Positions 30,933 through 39,507 of a stretch of 42,064 bases of DNA are shown here, in pieces (position 1 is the stretch's first letter; every line of letters starts with the position of its first letter). Made by a program: the position numbers and the translations under genes. The notes under the pieces are model-generated. The model saw nothing but the letters and a program-made list of their open reading frames with translations, had not been told where the DNA came from and did not search any database. Source of the stretch: Clostridia bacterium (GTDB lineage: Bacteria; Bacillota; Clostridia; Oscillospirales; CAG-272). The stretch covers positions 1 to 42,064 of the forward strand of contig JAFVQL010000074.1 in NCBI GenBank assembly GCA_017504785.1, written 5' to 3'.

Positions 30933-30961
30933 TTGACTTTAATGGGCTTTTGTGCTATACT
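30933..30961 (+). promoter_or_regulatory. Promoter of the SCIFF gene cluster
   Basis: TTGACT (30933-30938) and TATACT (30956-30961), 17-base spacer, about 36 bases before the SCIFF ATG. Confidence 0.75.
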
Positions 30962-30997
30962 ACAAAAAGAAAACACAAAAAACGGAGGATGGATCCC

Positions 30998-31150
30998 ATG
31001 AAGCACATCAAGACTCTTAAGACCCGCAACCTTTGCGCGAGCGCAAAGAACGGCGGCTGCGGCGAATGCCAGACCTCTTGCCAGTCTGCTTGCAAGACCA
31101 GCTGCGGCATTGCAAATCAGCAGTGCGAGAACAAGAAGGAAAGCAAGTAA
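30998..31150 (+). CDS. scfA: SCIFF ribosomally made peptide precursor (six-cysteines-in-forty-five type)
   Basis: A 50-residue precursor with the SCIFF core: leader MKHIKTLKTRNLC then CGECQTSCQSACKTSCGIAN. Family members are modified by the adjacent radical SAM maturase, which forms Cys-to-Thr/other thioether crosslinks. I count seven cysteines (about positions 13, 21, 24, 28, 32, 36, 43), one more than the usual six; the extra one is probably Cys13 in the leader. GGAGG precedes the ATG by about nine bases. A hairpin terminator separates it from the maturase gene, which should make the peptide far more abundant than the enzyme. Its final role in Clostridia is not established. Confidence 0.93.
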   Translation: MKHIKTLKTRNLCASAKNGGCGECQTSCQSACKTSCGIANQQCENKKESK

Positions 31151-31200
31151 TAAAAGCCTTTCTTTCCATCGGGGCATTGGAAAACTCTTTTCGCCCCTGC

Positions 31201-31234
31201 GAGGGTGCCTCAAATTCTGTTTTGAGGCACCCTC
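31201..31234 (+). terminator. Attenuator between SCIFF peptide and maturase genes
   Basis: Fourteen-base perfect arms GAGGGTGCCTCAAA (31201-31214) and TTTGAGGCACCCTC (31221-31234), followed by TTTCCT. No second promoter was found before the maturase, so partial read-through is expected. Confidence 0.7.
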
Positions 31235-31279
31235 TTTCCTATCGATCACAACCGATTTTTTTCATAAAGGGATATAGAT

Positions 31280-32665
31280 ATGATACATCAGTACAAGCAA
31301 AACGGAATGAATATCGTGCTTGACGTTACCTCGGGTGCCGTGCACGTCGTGGACGAGGTGGCCTACGATATTATCGCGATCTTTGAGAAGCAGGATAAGG
31401 AATCCGTGCTTTCTGCCATGCGCGAAAAATACGAGGGCAAGGACGGCATCACGCGCGAGGATATCGAGGAATGCTACGCACAGGTTTTGGAGCTTAAGGA
31501 AAGCGGACAGCTTTTCACGGAGGATACCTTCCGCCCCATGGCGGGCGAGCTGAAGAGAAAGACCGCGGGCGTGATCAAGGCGCTTTGCCTGCACGTGGCG
31601 CACAGCTGCAACCTCAACTGCTCCTACTGCTTTGCAAGCCAGGGAAATTACCACGGCGAGCGCGCACTGATGAGCTTCGAGGTCGGCAAGCGGGCGCTTG
31701 ACTTCCTCGTGGAAAACTCCGGAAGCCGCCACAACCTCGAGGTGGATTTCTTCGGCGGCGAGCCGCTGATGAACTGGGACGTTGTGAAACGCCTCGTGGC
31801 TTACGCGAGAGAGATCGAAAAGGAAAAGAACAAAAATTTCCGCTTTACGCTGACGACCAACGGCGTGCTGATCGACGACGACGTGATCGACTTCGCCAAC
31901 AAGGAAATGAGCAACGTGGTGTTAAGCCTTGACGGAAGAAAAGAGGTGCACGACCGCTTCCGCGTGGATTACAGCGGCAAGGGCAGCTTTGACCGCATCG
32001 TGCCGAAGTTCCAAAAGCTCGTCGAGGCGCGCGGCGGAAAAAATTACTATATGCGCGGTACCTTTACGCACTACAATCCCGATTTTCTGAAGGATATCGA
32101 AACCATGCTCGATCTCGGCTTTACCGAGCTTTCCATGGAGCCCGTGGTTTGCGATCCCTCCTCCCCCTCCGCGCTGACCGAAGCGGATCTGCCGATCGTG
32201 CTGGAGCAATACGAGAAGCTTGCAGAGCTGATGCTTCGCCGCAAGGCAGAGGGACGCCCCTTTACCTTCTATCACTACATGATCGATCTCGCGGGCGGAC
32301 CTTGCATCTATAAGCGCATCTCGGGCTGCGGCTCGGGCACGGAATACATGGCCGTCACCCCCTCGGGTGATCTGTATCCCTGCCATCAGTTCGTTGGAGA
32401 AAAGGAATTCTGCCTCGGCAACGTATGGGACGGCGTGAAAAACCTCGAAAAGCAGGCGGAATTTGCCGCTTGCAACGTGTATGCGAGAAAGGACTGCGAG
32501 GACTGCTGGGCGAAGCTTTACTGCTCGGGCGGCTGCGCGGCCAACGCATACCATGCCACGGGCGCGGTCACCGGCGTTTATAAATACGGCTGTGAGCTTT
32601 TCAAAAAGAGAATGGAATGTGCCATCATGGTTGCCGCAAAGGGCATGATGGAAGATGACGAATGA
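31280..32665 (+). CDS. scfB: Radical SAM thioether-forming SCIFF maturase
   Basis: A 461-residue radical SAM/SPASM enzyme. Residues 1-90 include a RiPP-recognition-like segment (MIHQYKQNGMNIVLDVTSG...). The radical SAM cluster motif is CNLNCSYCF (about residues 110-118), followed by the glycine-rich FFGGEPLMNW (about 155-164). The C-terminal SPASM region has cysteines in ISGCGSGTEYMAVTPSG, YPCHQF, FCLGNV and RKDCEDCWAKLYCSGGCAAN (about 348-424), enough for two auxiliary 4Fe-4S clusters. It cleaves SAM to build thioether links in the SCIFF peptide encoded upstream. An AAAGG site precedes the ATG. Its stop overlaps the next start as ATGA. Confidence 0.96.
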   Translation: MIHQYKQNGMNIVLDVTSGAVHVVDEVAYDIIAIFEKQDKESVLSAMREKYEGKDGITREDIEECYAQVLELKESGQLFTEDTFRPMAGELKRKTAGVIKALCLHVAHSCNLNCSYCFASQGNYHGERALMSFEVGKRALDFLVENSGSRHNLEVDFFGGEPLMNWDVVKRLVAYAREIEKEKNKNFRFTLTTNGVLIDDDVIDFANKEMSNVVLSLDGRKEVHDRFRVDYSGKGSFDRIVPKFQKLVEARGGKNYYMRGTFTHYNPDFLKDIETMLDLGFTELSMEPVVCDPSSPSALTEADLPIVLEQYEKLAELMLRRKAEGRPFTFYHYMIDLAGGPCIYKRISGCGSGTEYMAVTPSGDLYPCHQFVGEKEFCLGNVWDGVKNLEKQAEFAACNVYARKDCEDCWAKLYCSGGCAANAYHATGAVTGVYKYGCELFKKRMECAIMVAAKGMMEDDE

Positions 32666-34011
32666 TGAAAAATCCAATATTTGATTTTGCCGCCCACTAT
32701 ACAGATGTGGGCGGTGTGCGTATGCACATGCCGGGGCACAAGGGGCGTGCCCTTCTCGGCTGCGAGGCAATGGACATCACCGAGATCGACGGCGCGGACT
32801 CCCTCTACGAGGCAAGCGGCATCATTGCCGAAAGCGAGAAAAACGCCGCCCTGCTTTTCGGGGCGCATAAAACGCTCTATTCCACCGAAGGATCCTCCCA
32901 GTGCATCCGCGCGATGCTCGCCCTGATCCGCTCTCATGGGGAAAGAATACGAAAAAACGGTTATATCTTGGCGGCAAGAAACGTGCACAAGACCTTCGTG
33001 ACCGCCGCGGGGCTTTTGGATCTTGAGGTGCGCTTTCTCGCGCCCTCGGAGGGGGCAAGCCTTCTTTACGCCCCGATCGATCTTTGCGCCTTGGAAAGGA
33101 TCTTCGAGGCGGATGCGCCGCTCGCCCTCTATATTACCTCGCCCGACTATCTCGGCAACGTGGCACCGATCGAGCGCCTTTCGGCACTCTGCCACCGCTT
33201 TGGCGTTCTGCTCTGTGTTGACAACGCGCACGGCGCATATCTGCGTTTCCTTTCTCCCTCGCGCCACCCGTTAGATCTTGGCGCGGATCTTTGCTGCGAC
33301 TCGGCGCACAAGACCCTTCCCGCTTTGACGGGGGCTTCGTATCTGCACTTAAACAAGGGGCTTCCCGACGGCTTTTACGAGCAAGCCAAGGACGCGATGG
33401 CGCTCTTCGGCTCGACCAGCCCTTCGTATCTGATCCTTGCATCACTCGATCTTGTAAACGGCCTTCTTGCCGATGAATTTCCTAAAAAAATACAAGAATT
33501 TTTACCACTGTGCGAACGCTTCAAGGAAAGGCTTTTGCGCCACGGCTTTACACTCACGGGTGACGAGCCTCTGAAGGTGACGCTGATGCCGAAGTCCTTT
33601 GGCTACACGGGCAAGGAGATCGCCGCGCATCTGCGAAGCGCAAATATCGAATGCGAATTTGCGGATGCGGACAGCCTCGTCTTGATGCTCTCCCCCTATA
33701 TGGACGAGGACGCGCTGACAAAAACCGCCGATCGCCTGACGGATCTTTTCCGCCGCGCTCCCATGAAAGACGCGCCCCCCGCGCCGCATATTCCGCGCCG
33801 CGCCGCCTCCATCCGCGAGGCGATGCTCGCGCCGAGTGAGAGCGTTCCGATCGAAAAAGCACTTGGGCGCACGGTTTGCTCGCTTGCGGTCGATTGCCCG
33901 CCCGCCGTGCCGCCCGTGATCTGCGGCGAGGTGGCAGATGAAAAGGCACTCGCGATCCTGCATTATTACGGCATAGACGAATGCCGCGTGCGGCTATACG
34001 AAAAAGGATAA
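32662..34011 (+). CDS. PLP-dependent Orn/Lys/Arg decarboxylase family protein
   Basis: A 449-residue fold-type I PLP enzyme. Family motifs: MHMPGHKGR (about residues 15-23), EIDGADSLYEASGIIAES (about 36-53), DNAHGAYLRF (about 188-197) and the cofactor lysine in DSAHKTLPALTGASYLH (Lys about 216). These match the short, Gram-positive type of amino-acid decarboxylase (SpeA/YaaO-like) that makes cadaverine, agmatine or a related amine; the substrate cannot be told. The start overlaps the scfB stop (ATGA), so it is in the SCIFF transcript and translated with the maturase. Whether that link is functional is unknown. Confidence 0.88.
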   Translation: MMKNPIFDFAAHYTDVGGVRMHMPGHKGRALLGCEAMDITEIDGADSLYEASGIIAESEKNAALLFGAHKTLYSTEGSSQCIRAMLALIRSHGERIRKNGYILAARNVHKTFVTAAGLLDLEVRFLAPSEGASLLYAPIDLCALERIFEADAPLALYITSPDYLGNVAPIERLSALCHRFGVLLCVDNAHGAYLRFLSPSRHPLDLGADLCCDSAHKTLPALTGASYLHLNKGLPDGFYEQAKDAMALFGSTSPSYLILASLDLVNGLLADEFPKKIQEFLPLCERFKERLLRHGFTLTGDEPLKVTLMPKSFGYTGKEIAAHLRSANIECEFADADSLVLMLSPYMDEDALTKTADRLTDLFRRAPMKDAPPAPHIPRRAASIREAMLAPSESVPIEKALGRTVCSLAVDCPPAVPPVICGEVADEKALAILHYYGIDECRVRLYEKG

Positions 34012-34153
34012 ATGCGCTCTGTGCGCCTTTCATCCGCCAAAAGTCTGCACCTCGATACATACGATAAGAACGAGGAATTTTAGAGAAATACAGCGCGTAT
34101 TTTATCTTATTTCCCAACATTTCTTTACATTTTTTCAAAAAAAGGAGTTTCTT

Positions 34154-35839
34154 ATGCCAAAGATTTTCAATTTTCTAAACCGTCTCGGCAGAAAAGGAAA
34201 AATTGCCCTTTCTCTCGTTTTCGGAACGGTGATGGCTCTCGTTATGTTCTATATATTTTTACCCGCGATCAACCCCTGCTCCGCAGGCTTTTGGATTTAT
34301 CTTACGGCGGTGCTCTTCTTCTATCTTCTTCCCTTCTTAAATCCCTCGTTTTCTCCCGTGGTGATCCTCGGGCCGAAGAAAGCAGGTGACAAGCCCGCCA
34401 AAAAGCAAAATGCCAAGCTAACCTTTAACAAATGGGTGACACTTCCCCTGCTCGTTCCCATTGCCGTTTTGATCCTCGGCTTTTTAATCTCCTCGGAGTT
34501 TTTCTTTGCAAGACGCTATGCATCCGTGATCACCGTCAAGGAAGCAGAGTTTTCCGAGGATATGCCCAAGACCGATATGGCAGCGATCACCAATATCGCC
34601 CTCATGGACAGCGACAGTGCCGCCATTCTCGGCACGCGCACGCTCGGCTCGCTCTCGCACGTGGTTTCGCAGTACACCTTAAACGGCTACTACACGCAGA
34701 TCAATTACCATAACACCCCCAAGAAGGTTTCTAACCTTGAATACGACGGCTTCTTCAAGTGGCTCGGCAACCGCAAAAGCGGCGTGCCCGGCTTCGTTAT
34801 GGTCGATCCCGTTAAGAGCGAATCCCAATACGAGGAATTCAAGACCCCCATCCGCTACGTGGAAAGCGCATATTTCGGTGAGGACCTGCAGAGAAAGCTC
34901 CGCATGAGCTATCCCACGAAGATCTTTCACTCGATCACCTTCGAGGTGGACGAGGAGGGCAATCCCTTTTACGTAGTCTCCTGCGCGAAGCCTCGCGTTT
35001 TCCTCTTCGGCGCAATGGATATTGCCGAGGTGATCCTCTTTGATCCCGCAAGCGGCGAAAGCAAGATCATGCCCGTGAAGGACGCGCCCGCATGGATCGA
35101 CGTGGTATATACGGGCGATCTCGCGACCGAAAAGTACAATTGGAAGGGCGCGTATGCGGGCGGCTTCTTAAACAGTGTGATCGGCAACGTCGGCTGCACC
35201 GTAGCGACGGACGATTTCGGCTACCTCGTGCGCGACGATGACGTTTGGTACTTCACCGGCGTAACGAGCGCGGTGGCAGACGACAAGTCCAACATCGGCT
35301 TTATCCTCTCCAACGCAAGGACCGGCGAATATAAATTCTACCCCGTGGTCGGCGCGGAGGAGCATTCCGCTATGGCCGCCGCCGAGGGCGAGGTGCAGGA
35401 AAAGGGCTACACGGCGTCCTTTCCCTCTCTCGTAAATATTTCGGGGCAGGCGACCTATATCTGCGTTTTGAAGGATGATGCGGGGCTCGTGAAGCTCTAC
35501 GCTCTCGTGAACGTGGAAAACTACAGCATCGTTGCCACCGGTGCAACGCAGACCGACGCTATGAGCGCATACACCAAGCTTTTGAAGCAAAGCAACATCG
35601 ATATCGGTGATATGGGTGCGGAAAGCGCGACCTTCACCGTTACCGACGTACGCATCGTTCCCGTTTCGGGCGTTGCCACCGTTTATATCACCGCCGACGA
35701 CGGCAAGGTCTACAAGGGCTACCTTGAAGCCGACGAGGCACTGATCCTCGTGCAGAAGGGCGACACCCTGACCGTCAGCTTCTCGCGCGGTGAGGTCGAA
35801 AACGTGCTGACGATCCTTTCGTGGAGCTTCGGAGAATAA
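34154..35839 (+). CDS. Conserved Firmicutes membrane protein, often annotated CvpA-like
   Basis: A 561-residue protein. Four hydrophobic segments occupy residues about 15-135 (for example VFGTVMALVMFYIFLPAI and ILGFLISSEFFFARRYA), and a large extracytoplasmic domain follows. The domain contains blocks I associate with a widespread, uncharacterised Firmicutes family: QYTLNGYYTQINYHNTPKKVSNLEY, here shown partly as YTQINYHNTPKKV (about 178-190), FFKWLGNRKSGVPGFVMVD, NVGCTVATDDFGYL and YFTGVTSAVADDKSNIGFIL (about 373-392), and TASFPSLVNISGQATYI. Relatives are sometimes labelled CvpA or Tat-signal proteins without real support. AAAGGAG ribosome site. Function unknown. Confidence 0.7.
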   Translation: MPKIFNFLNRLGRKGKIALSLVFGTVMALVMFYIFLPAINPCSAGFWIYLTAVLFFYLLPFLNPSFSPVVILGPKKAGDKPAKKQNAKLTFNKWVTLPLLVPIAVLILGFLISSEFFFARRYASVITVKEAEFSEDMPKTDMAAITNIALMDSDSAAILGTRTLGSLSHVVSQYTLNGYYTQINYHNTPKKVSNLEYDGFFKWLGNRKSGVPGFVMVDPVKSESQYEEFKTPIRYVESAYFGEDLQRKLRMSYPTKIFHSITFEVDEEGNPFYVVSCAKPRVFLFGAMDIAEVILFDPASGESKIMPVKDAPAWIDVVYTGDLATEKYNWKGAYAGGFLNSVIGNVGCTVATDDFGYLVRDDDVWYFTGVTSAVADDKSNIGFILSNARTGEYKFYPVVGAEEHSAMAAAEGEVQEKGYTASFPSLVNISGQATYICVLKDDAGLVKLYALVNVENYSIVATGATQTDAMSAYTKLLKQSNIDIGDMGAESATFTVTDVRIVPVSGVATVYITADDGKVYKGYLEADEALILVQKGDTLTVSFSRGEVENVLTILSWSFGE

Positions 35840-35856
35840 ACAAAAAAAAGACAGGC

Positions 35857-35920
35857 AAGGGCCTTTGCCCTTTTTTCGAAATTTCCCGCGCGGAGCGCCC
35901 CTTTCATCGGGCGCTCCTTT
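35857..35920 (+). terminator. Tandem terminator hairpins after the 34154 gene
   Basis: First hairpin AAGGGC/GCCCTT with CTTT loop and a T6 run (35857-35876); second GGAGCGCCC (35892-35900) with GGGCGCTCC (35909-35917) and a short T run. Confidence 0.7.
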
Positions 35921-35966
35921 CTCCGCGAATGCGCGCAAAAAAAGCCCGCAAATATCCCAAAAAAAC

Positions 35967-35995
35967 TTGCAAAAGGCACAAGTTTATGTTATAAT
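35967..35995 (+). promoter_or_regulatory. Promoter of the 36028 gene
   Basis: TTGCAA (35967-35972) and TATAAT (35990-35995), 17-base spacer, 32 bases before the ATG. Confidence 0.7.
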
Positions 35996-36027
35996 AGTAT
36001 GAAAATCTTTATGTGAGGGTATTTATC

Positions 36028-36570
36028 ATGAGTGACGATCTTTCCTTCAACGGCGCGGAATTTGCCAAGCCCGTGGAAAACAAGGGCAAATACAAAAAGA
36101 AGCGACTGATGTTTATCGGACTTTACGTTGCGTTTGCAGGCCTTTGGCTTTATATCGCCTTGGGACTGACGAAGGCGGCACCGATCATTGCGATCCTTCC
36201 GCTTCTTCTCTACATCCTTTATCTTGCGACCTGGCGCTACTGCAACTTTGAGTGGCTGATCCGCGTGAACGTCGGCAAGATCACGCTTTACCACGTTTAC
36301 AACAAAAAGGAAAAGGAAAAACATTCCTTTATGGCAAAAACGATCCTTTCTGCTCTTCCCGATACGCAGGAGAATTTTGACAAGCTGAAGGCGGGCGCCA
36401 CCGTGCTTGACTTCCGCACCGCACCCGACGAAAAGGAAGCCTATCTCTTCCTTTACGAGGAAGGCGGCAAAAAAACCTTGGTTCGCGCTTCGGTTTGCCG
36501 CGCAGTCGTGGTTGCCGCGCGCAGATACAGCGAGAACGTCATTGTGGATAAGGATTTCCTTCTCGTATGA
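36028..36570 (+). CDS. Small two-helix membrane protein (DUF6106-like)
   Basis: A 180-residue protein with a charged N-terminus, two membrane helices (about residues 28-48 and 50-68) and a cytoplasmic C-terminal domain of about 110 residues. The part just after the second helix (WRYCNFEWLIRVNVGKITLYHVYNKKEKEKHSF) has the shape of DUF6106/PH-like proteins in which a strand pair follows the helices; it is given here by position 70-102. The start is ATG at 36028 with GAGGG upstream; a longer frame begins before any ribosome site. It is transcribed alone, converging on the PH-domain pair. Function unknown. Confidence 0.6.
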   Translation: MSDDLSFNGAEFAKPVENKGKYKKKRLMFIGLYVAFAGLWLYIALGLTKAAPIIAILPLLLYILYLATWRYCNFEWLIRVNVGKITLYHVYNKKEKEKHSFMAKTILSALPDTQENFDKLKAGATVLDFRTAPDEKEAYLFLYEEGGKKTLVRASVCRAVVVAARRYSENVIVDKDFLLV

Positions 36571-36580
36571 TTTACAGTTA

Positions 36581-36620
36581 AAAAAAGTGGAACCGTTGAT
36601 CGAAACGGTTCCACTTTTTT
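36581..36620. terminator. Convergent bidirectional terminator
   Basis: Seventeen-base perfect arms AAAAAAGTGGAACCGTT (36581-36597) and AACGGTTCCACTTTTTT (36604-36620) serve both the 36028 gene and the minus-strand PH-domain operon. Confidence 0.9.
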
Positions 36621-36634
36621 ATATTAAGAGAGAA

Positions 36635-38188
36635 TCAATCGGGCAGTGCCGAGAGAAGCTTCTCTGCCGCTTCTCTGTCAAGCATCTGCACCTTGACCTC
36701 GTTGGCAAGTGCGTTGGTACGCAGATGAAGGATCAGCGTATAGATCCCGGCGCGGGCGCGCAGGGGGGTGGTCACGTCCTCTACGGCGACCAGAGAGCGG
36801 CGAAGCAGCGTAGTGATGCGCTTCTGATAGCCGCCACCGTACACCGTGATGCGATCCTCGGAGATGGCGATCCCCGCCGTTTTATAAGCAAGAAGCGCAC
36901 CGAGGGCGTAGAGCCCCGCGGCGATCGCAAAACCGACCGCAAGCAAAACGCCGACGATGGAAAGCGCGATCGAGGGTGCCTCCAAAAAATACATCAGGGG
37001 AAGCACGAGTGTCGCAGAGAGGGCGGTGATAAAAGCGATCACGAGCGTGCTCCACGAGATAAAGGGGAAATAGCGCACAGCGCGCGCTTCTCTTTCCAGC
37101 GGCACGTATGCGGGAAGGAGCGAGGCGATGATATCGGCCGCCTCATGCGCCTGACAAAGCGGCAAAAGCATACCAATCATGGAAGCGTTTTGATTTTTCT
37201 GCTCGTCTCCCCCCTCGTGATAGCCGATGACCTCAAGCGTGAGAGTTGCATATCCGAAGAGGCGCTGAATAAGCCCTTGGCGGATCACGATGCCTTGAAT
37301 GCGGTCAAAGCCGAAGCTGTTTTCATGGTGCGTAAGAAGACCGTAGGAAATTTCAAGATCCTTCGCCGTTTTGCGAATGCGGAAACGGTAAAACCCGATA
37401 AAGGACTGCAAAATGCTTGCAAGGAAGGTGAAAAGCGCAATGCCCACCGTCGCGATCAAAGCAAGGATCATCACCGGGATGAGGACCATAAACGCCTCAC
37501 CCAAAAGAAGCTGATACAAAAGAGGAAGAATGCAGAAATAGGTAAAAAGGCAAAGCACGATCACCGTCAGCGTTCCCAGCGCCGCAGACGCGATATTCAA
37601 AAGCGAATAGACGAGCTTTTTGCCCGAAGAGAACACGAGCTCTCCGTTGTCTGCACATAGCACCTGCTCGGCGGGGGCTTGCTCGGCAGCGAGGGGATCT
37701 TCCGCGGAGATCTCTTCGCCGTTCTTTTTTGCCTTCAGCAGCGCAAGAAGCCGATCCGCCTCGGCAGCACTTTCATAGATCAGGATCTCGGCAGTGGCTG
37801 AGGTATTGGTCGATCCGCTGTCCACCGTGATCACCGCGAGGCCGAAAAGACGCTGAATGAGGTTCTGCTTTTTATTGATGGCGTGCATCTTGCTATATTC
37901 AAGAATCGAGTTCTTGCGGAAGAATACGCCGCGCGTAACGCGGACGTCGCTTTCCGTCAGCGTGTAGGATGCAAAGCGAAGATAGAACACGCGGTAAAGG
38001 ATCAACGCCGCATATACGGCAAGTATGCCGAGAATAAAGAATGGAAGGGCCTTCAGATCCCAGCCGATCATCTCGCCCGCCTCGTCCTCTACGATCAGCG
38101 CGTCCATAAAAACGAAGGCAGCGATCAGGGTGATAAAGATATCCGCGACAAAGTGATAATAGAGGTAATTTTTACTGAATTTCTTCAT
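36635..38188 (-). CDS. Membrane protein with two or more bacterial PH domains (YdbT-like)
   Basis: A 517-residue protein alternating paired membrane helices with PH-like domains (bPH2): first pair about residues 10-70, PH1 with SYTLTESDVRVTRGVFFRKNSILEY (about 76-100) and LFGLAVITVDSG; second pair about 190-255, PH2 with DLEISYGLLTHHENSFGFDRIQGIVI and LFGYATLTLEVIGY; third pair about 345-410 and a third PH-like end. This matches the YdbT half of the YdbS-YdbT pair of Bacillus, whose loss affects resistance to some antimicrobial peptides; that role is inferred here. Start ATG at 38188 with GGAGG nine bases upstream; it overlaps the end of the YdbS-like gene by 17 bases. Confidence 0.8.
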   Translation of the reverse strand: MKKFSKNYLYYHFVADIFITLIAAFVFMDALIVEDEAGEMIGWDLKALPFFILGILAVYAALILYRVFYLRFASYTLTESDVRVTRGVFFRKNSILEYSKMHAINKKQNLIQRLFGLAVITVDSGSTNTSATAEILIYESAAEADRLLALLKAKKNGEEISAEDPLAAEQAPAEQVLCADNGELVFSSGKKLVYSLLNIASAALGTLTVIVLCLFTYFCILPLLYQLLLGEAFMVLIPVMILALIATVGIALFTFLASILQSFIGFYRFRIRKTAKDLEISYGLLTHHENSFGFDRIQGIVIRQGLIQRLFGYATLTLEVIGYHEGGDEQKNQNASMIGMLLPLCQAHEAADIIASLLPAYVPLEREARAVRYFPFISWSTLVIAFITALSATLVLPLMYFLEAPSIALSIVGVLLAVGFAIAAGLYALGALLAYKTAGIAISEDRITVYGGGYQKRITTLLRRSLVAVEDVTTPLRARAGIYTLILHLRTNALANEVKVQMLDREAAEKLLSALPD

Positions 38189-38657
38189 TCGCCTTTTCCT
38201 CCACGCGCTTTTCAAGATAGCCCTCCAGCACCTCGATCATAAGGTCTGCCTCGGACTTCAAAAGGCAAGCAAGATTGAAGTTTGAGCCGGCCGTGGAGAT
38301 CGTGACGCCGCCAAGACCGAGAAGCATCATGATCGGTCCCTCAAAGCGATGCAGATCCTGGATCTGGCATACGGGAATGGTGACCGAATGGCGGAAGATC
38401 ACGCCGTAGCGCACGACGATGCGCTTTTCGTCAAAGCCGTAAGCATAAAGCTTGTAACGGTAATACGGAAGGATCAAAAGAAAAGCAAGCGAGATCAAAA
38501 CGGGAATGCCCGCGCAGATCAGCACTGCGGTGCGCGCGCCACCTGCCGATGCAAGGATCACGGCGGGAATAAATGCGCCGAGGATCGCGACGGCGGCAAT
38601 GCCGCATCGAATGTAAAAGAGCTTTAAGGCCTTCCTCGGTAATTGGTTCATTTTCAT
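38172..38657 (-). CDS. Small PH-domain membrane protein (YdbS-like)
   Basis: A 161-residue protein with two membrane helices (about residues 15-35 and 43-65) and a single bPH2 domain: YKLYAYGFDEKRIVVRYGVIFRHS (about 67-90), VTIPVCQIQDLHRFEGPIMMLLG and GGVTISTAGSNFNLACL (about 115-131). It is the typical short partner of the YdbT-like protein encoded just downstream, overlapping it by 17 bases, so the two are very likely made and used together. AGGAGA ribosome site eight bases before the ATG. No clear promoter upstream. Confidence 0.82.
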   Translation of the reverse strand: MKMNQLPRKALKLFYIRCGIAAVAILGAFIPAVILASAGGARTAVLICAGIPVLISLAFLLILPYYRYKLYAYGFDEKRIVVRYGVIFRHSVTIPVCQIQDLHRFEGPIMMLLGLGGVTISTAGSNFNLACLLKSEADLMIEVLEGYLEKRVEEKANEEIQ

Positions 38658-38964
38658 GATCGGGTTCTCCTAACTTTATTTTTAAAGATTCGTTTTTTGC
38701 CGTGCGGGAGGAATAAAATCAATACGTAGAATTTTCGAGTCGAACGCGAGCGTGGCTTGCATACCTCCAAAATTCTTCCTTCCACTTCCTATATTACCAT
38801 ACCGCGCGCGTTTTTTCAAGAGCAAAAACGTTTTTCGCACTTTAAAATCATCCAAGCCGCATCTTGCATTTTTAGAAAAAGAAAGGAAGCCGGGAGATAC
38901 TTCCTCTCTTCCTCGGCGGCTGCATATATTTTAAATAATCTTTTAGAATAAAAAAGAGACACCG

Positions 38965-38999
38965 TTTAGCGTGTTATCCTTAACGGAGAACACGCTAAA
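38965..38999. repeat. Perfect hairpin at the left end of the MITE-like element
   Basis: Arms TTTAGCGTGTT and AACACGCTAAA around a 13-base loop, just inside the left terminal repeat. Confidence 0.6.
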
Positions 39000-39007
39000 A
39001 CTATAAT

Positions 39008-39147
39008 TGCCCTTACGGTCAAGTTATGAGTTATGAGATACTTTGTATCGTTATGATTGGCTTCGCCAAGTTTAAGGTTTGATGGCAATCATATCATAAC
39101 ATTTGCGTAGCAAATTCATAACGGTGAGCGAAAGCGAGCCTCATAAC
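39008..39147. repeat. Multi-hairpin word repeat, element C (GTTATGA class)
   Basis: GTTATGA appears twice in the left half (near 39023-39036 and 39050) and TCATAAC/CATAAC three times in the right half (near 39095, 39117 and 39142). Between them are the hairpins GATAC/GTATC, TTGG/CCAA and ATTTGC/GCAAAT. The order matches elements A, B and D with a different word. Confidence 0.7.
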
Positions 39148-39161
39148 TCTAAACTAAAACG

Positions 39162-39214
39162 AACAGAAAAAGAGCAGACATGCAAGATCGTCTTGCGTGT
39201 TTGCTCTTTCTGTT
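39162..39214. terminator. Long hairpin, terminator-like
   Basis: Arms of about 24-26 bases (39162-39187 and 39191-39214) pair with a few mismatches around a TCG loop and have A/T tracts at the base. It resembles the hairpin at 8757-8796 in composition and position next to a word repeat. Confidence 0.6.
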
Positions 39215-39507
39215 TGTGTAGGGGTTCCCCGAAACGAAGCATGAGCTTTGGGGGTTCACGTATATGGGTTTGGGCTTAGCCCATAATGCGTTTGACCGGT
39301 CAAATGCGATGCTCGCACTTAGCAGTGTTTTCAAATTCTCCGCTAAGAACATCGCCGTTCCACAGTGTCTCTTTTGAATTTTAAATGCGCTCCTTGTTTT
39401 GGCGAAGAGATTTTGAGGATAGTTTTTTGTTATTCGACCCGACGGCGTAGATAACTACGGCGAGAGTGAGAAAACGGAAAAATAAACCAAAATATCGAAG
39501 CCAAAAA

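Larger units (their letters stand above)
38942..39385. mobile_element. MITE-like element with imperfect 24-bp terminal inverted repeats
   Basis: The 24 bases at 38942-38965 match the reverse complement of 39362-39385 at 20 positions, sharing the core AAAAGAGACAC. The 444-base element encodes no transposase and carries hairpins and word-repeat element C. No target-site duplication is obvious, so the ends or the mobility are uncertain. Confidence 0.45.
38658..39507. other. Gene-free repeat region with MITE-like element
   Basis: About 850 bases without a supportable gene. It contains the element 38942-39385 with terminal inverted repeats, a hairpin at 38965-38999, repeat element C and a terminator-like hairpin at 39162-39214. 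The stretch 39386-39507 (purine-rich, GACCCGACGGCGTAGATAAC) looks like degraded noncoding sequence. A 67-codon minus-strand frame inside has no ribosome site. Confidence 0.6.

Noticed and set aside
39149..39352. 67-codon minus-strand frame inside the MITE-like element
   Set aside because: No ribosome site, overlaps a hairpin, and no family similarity recognised.
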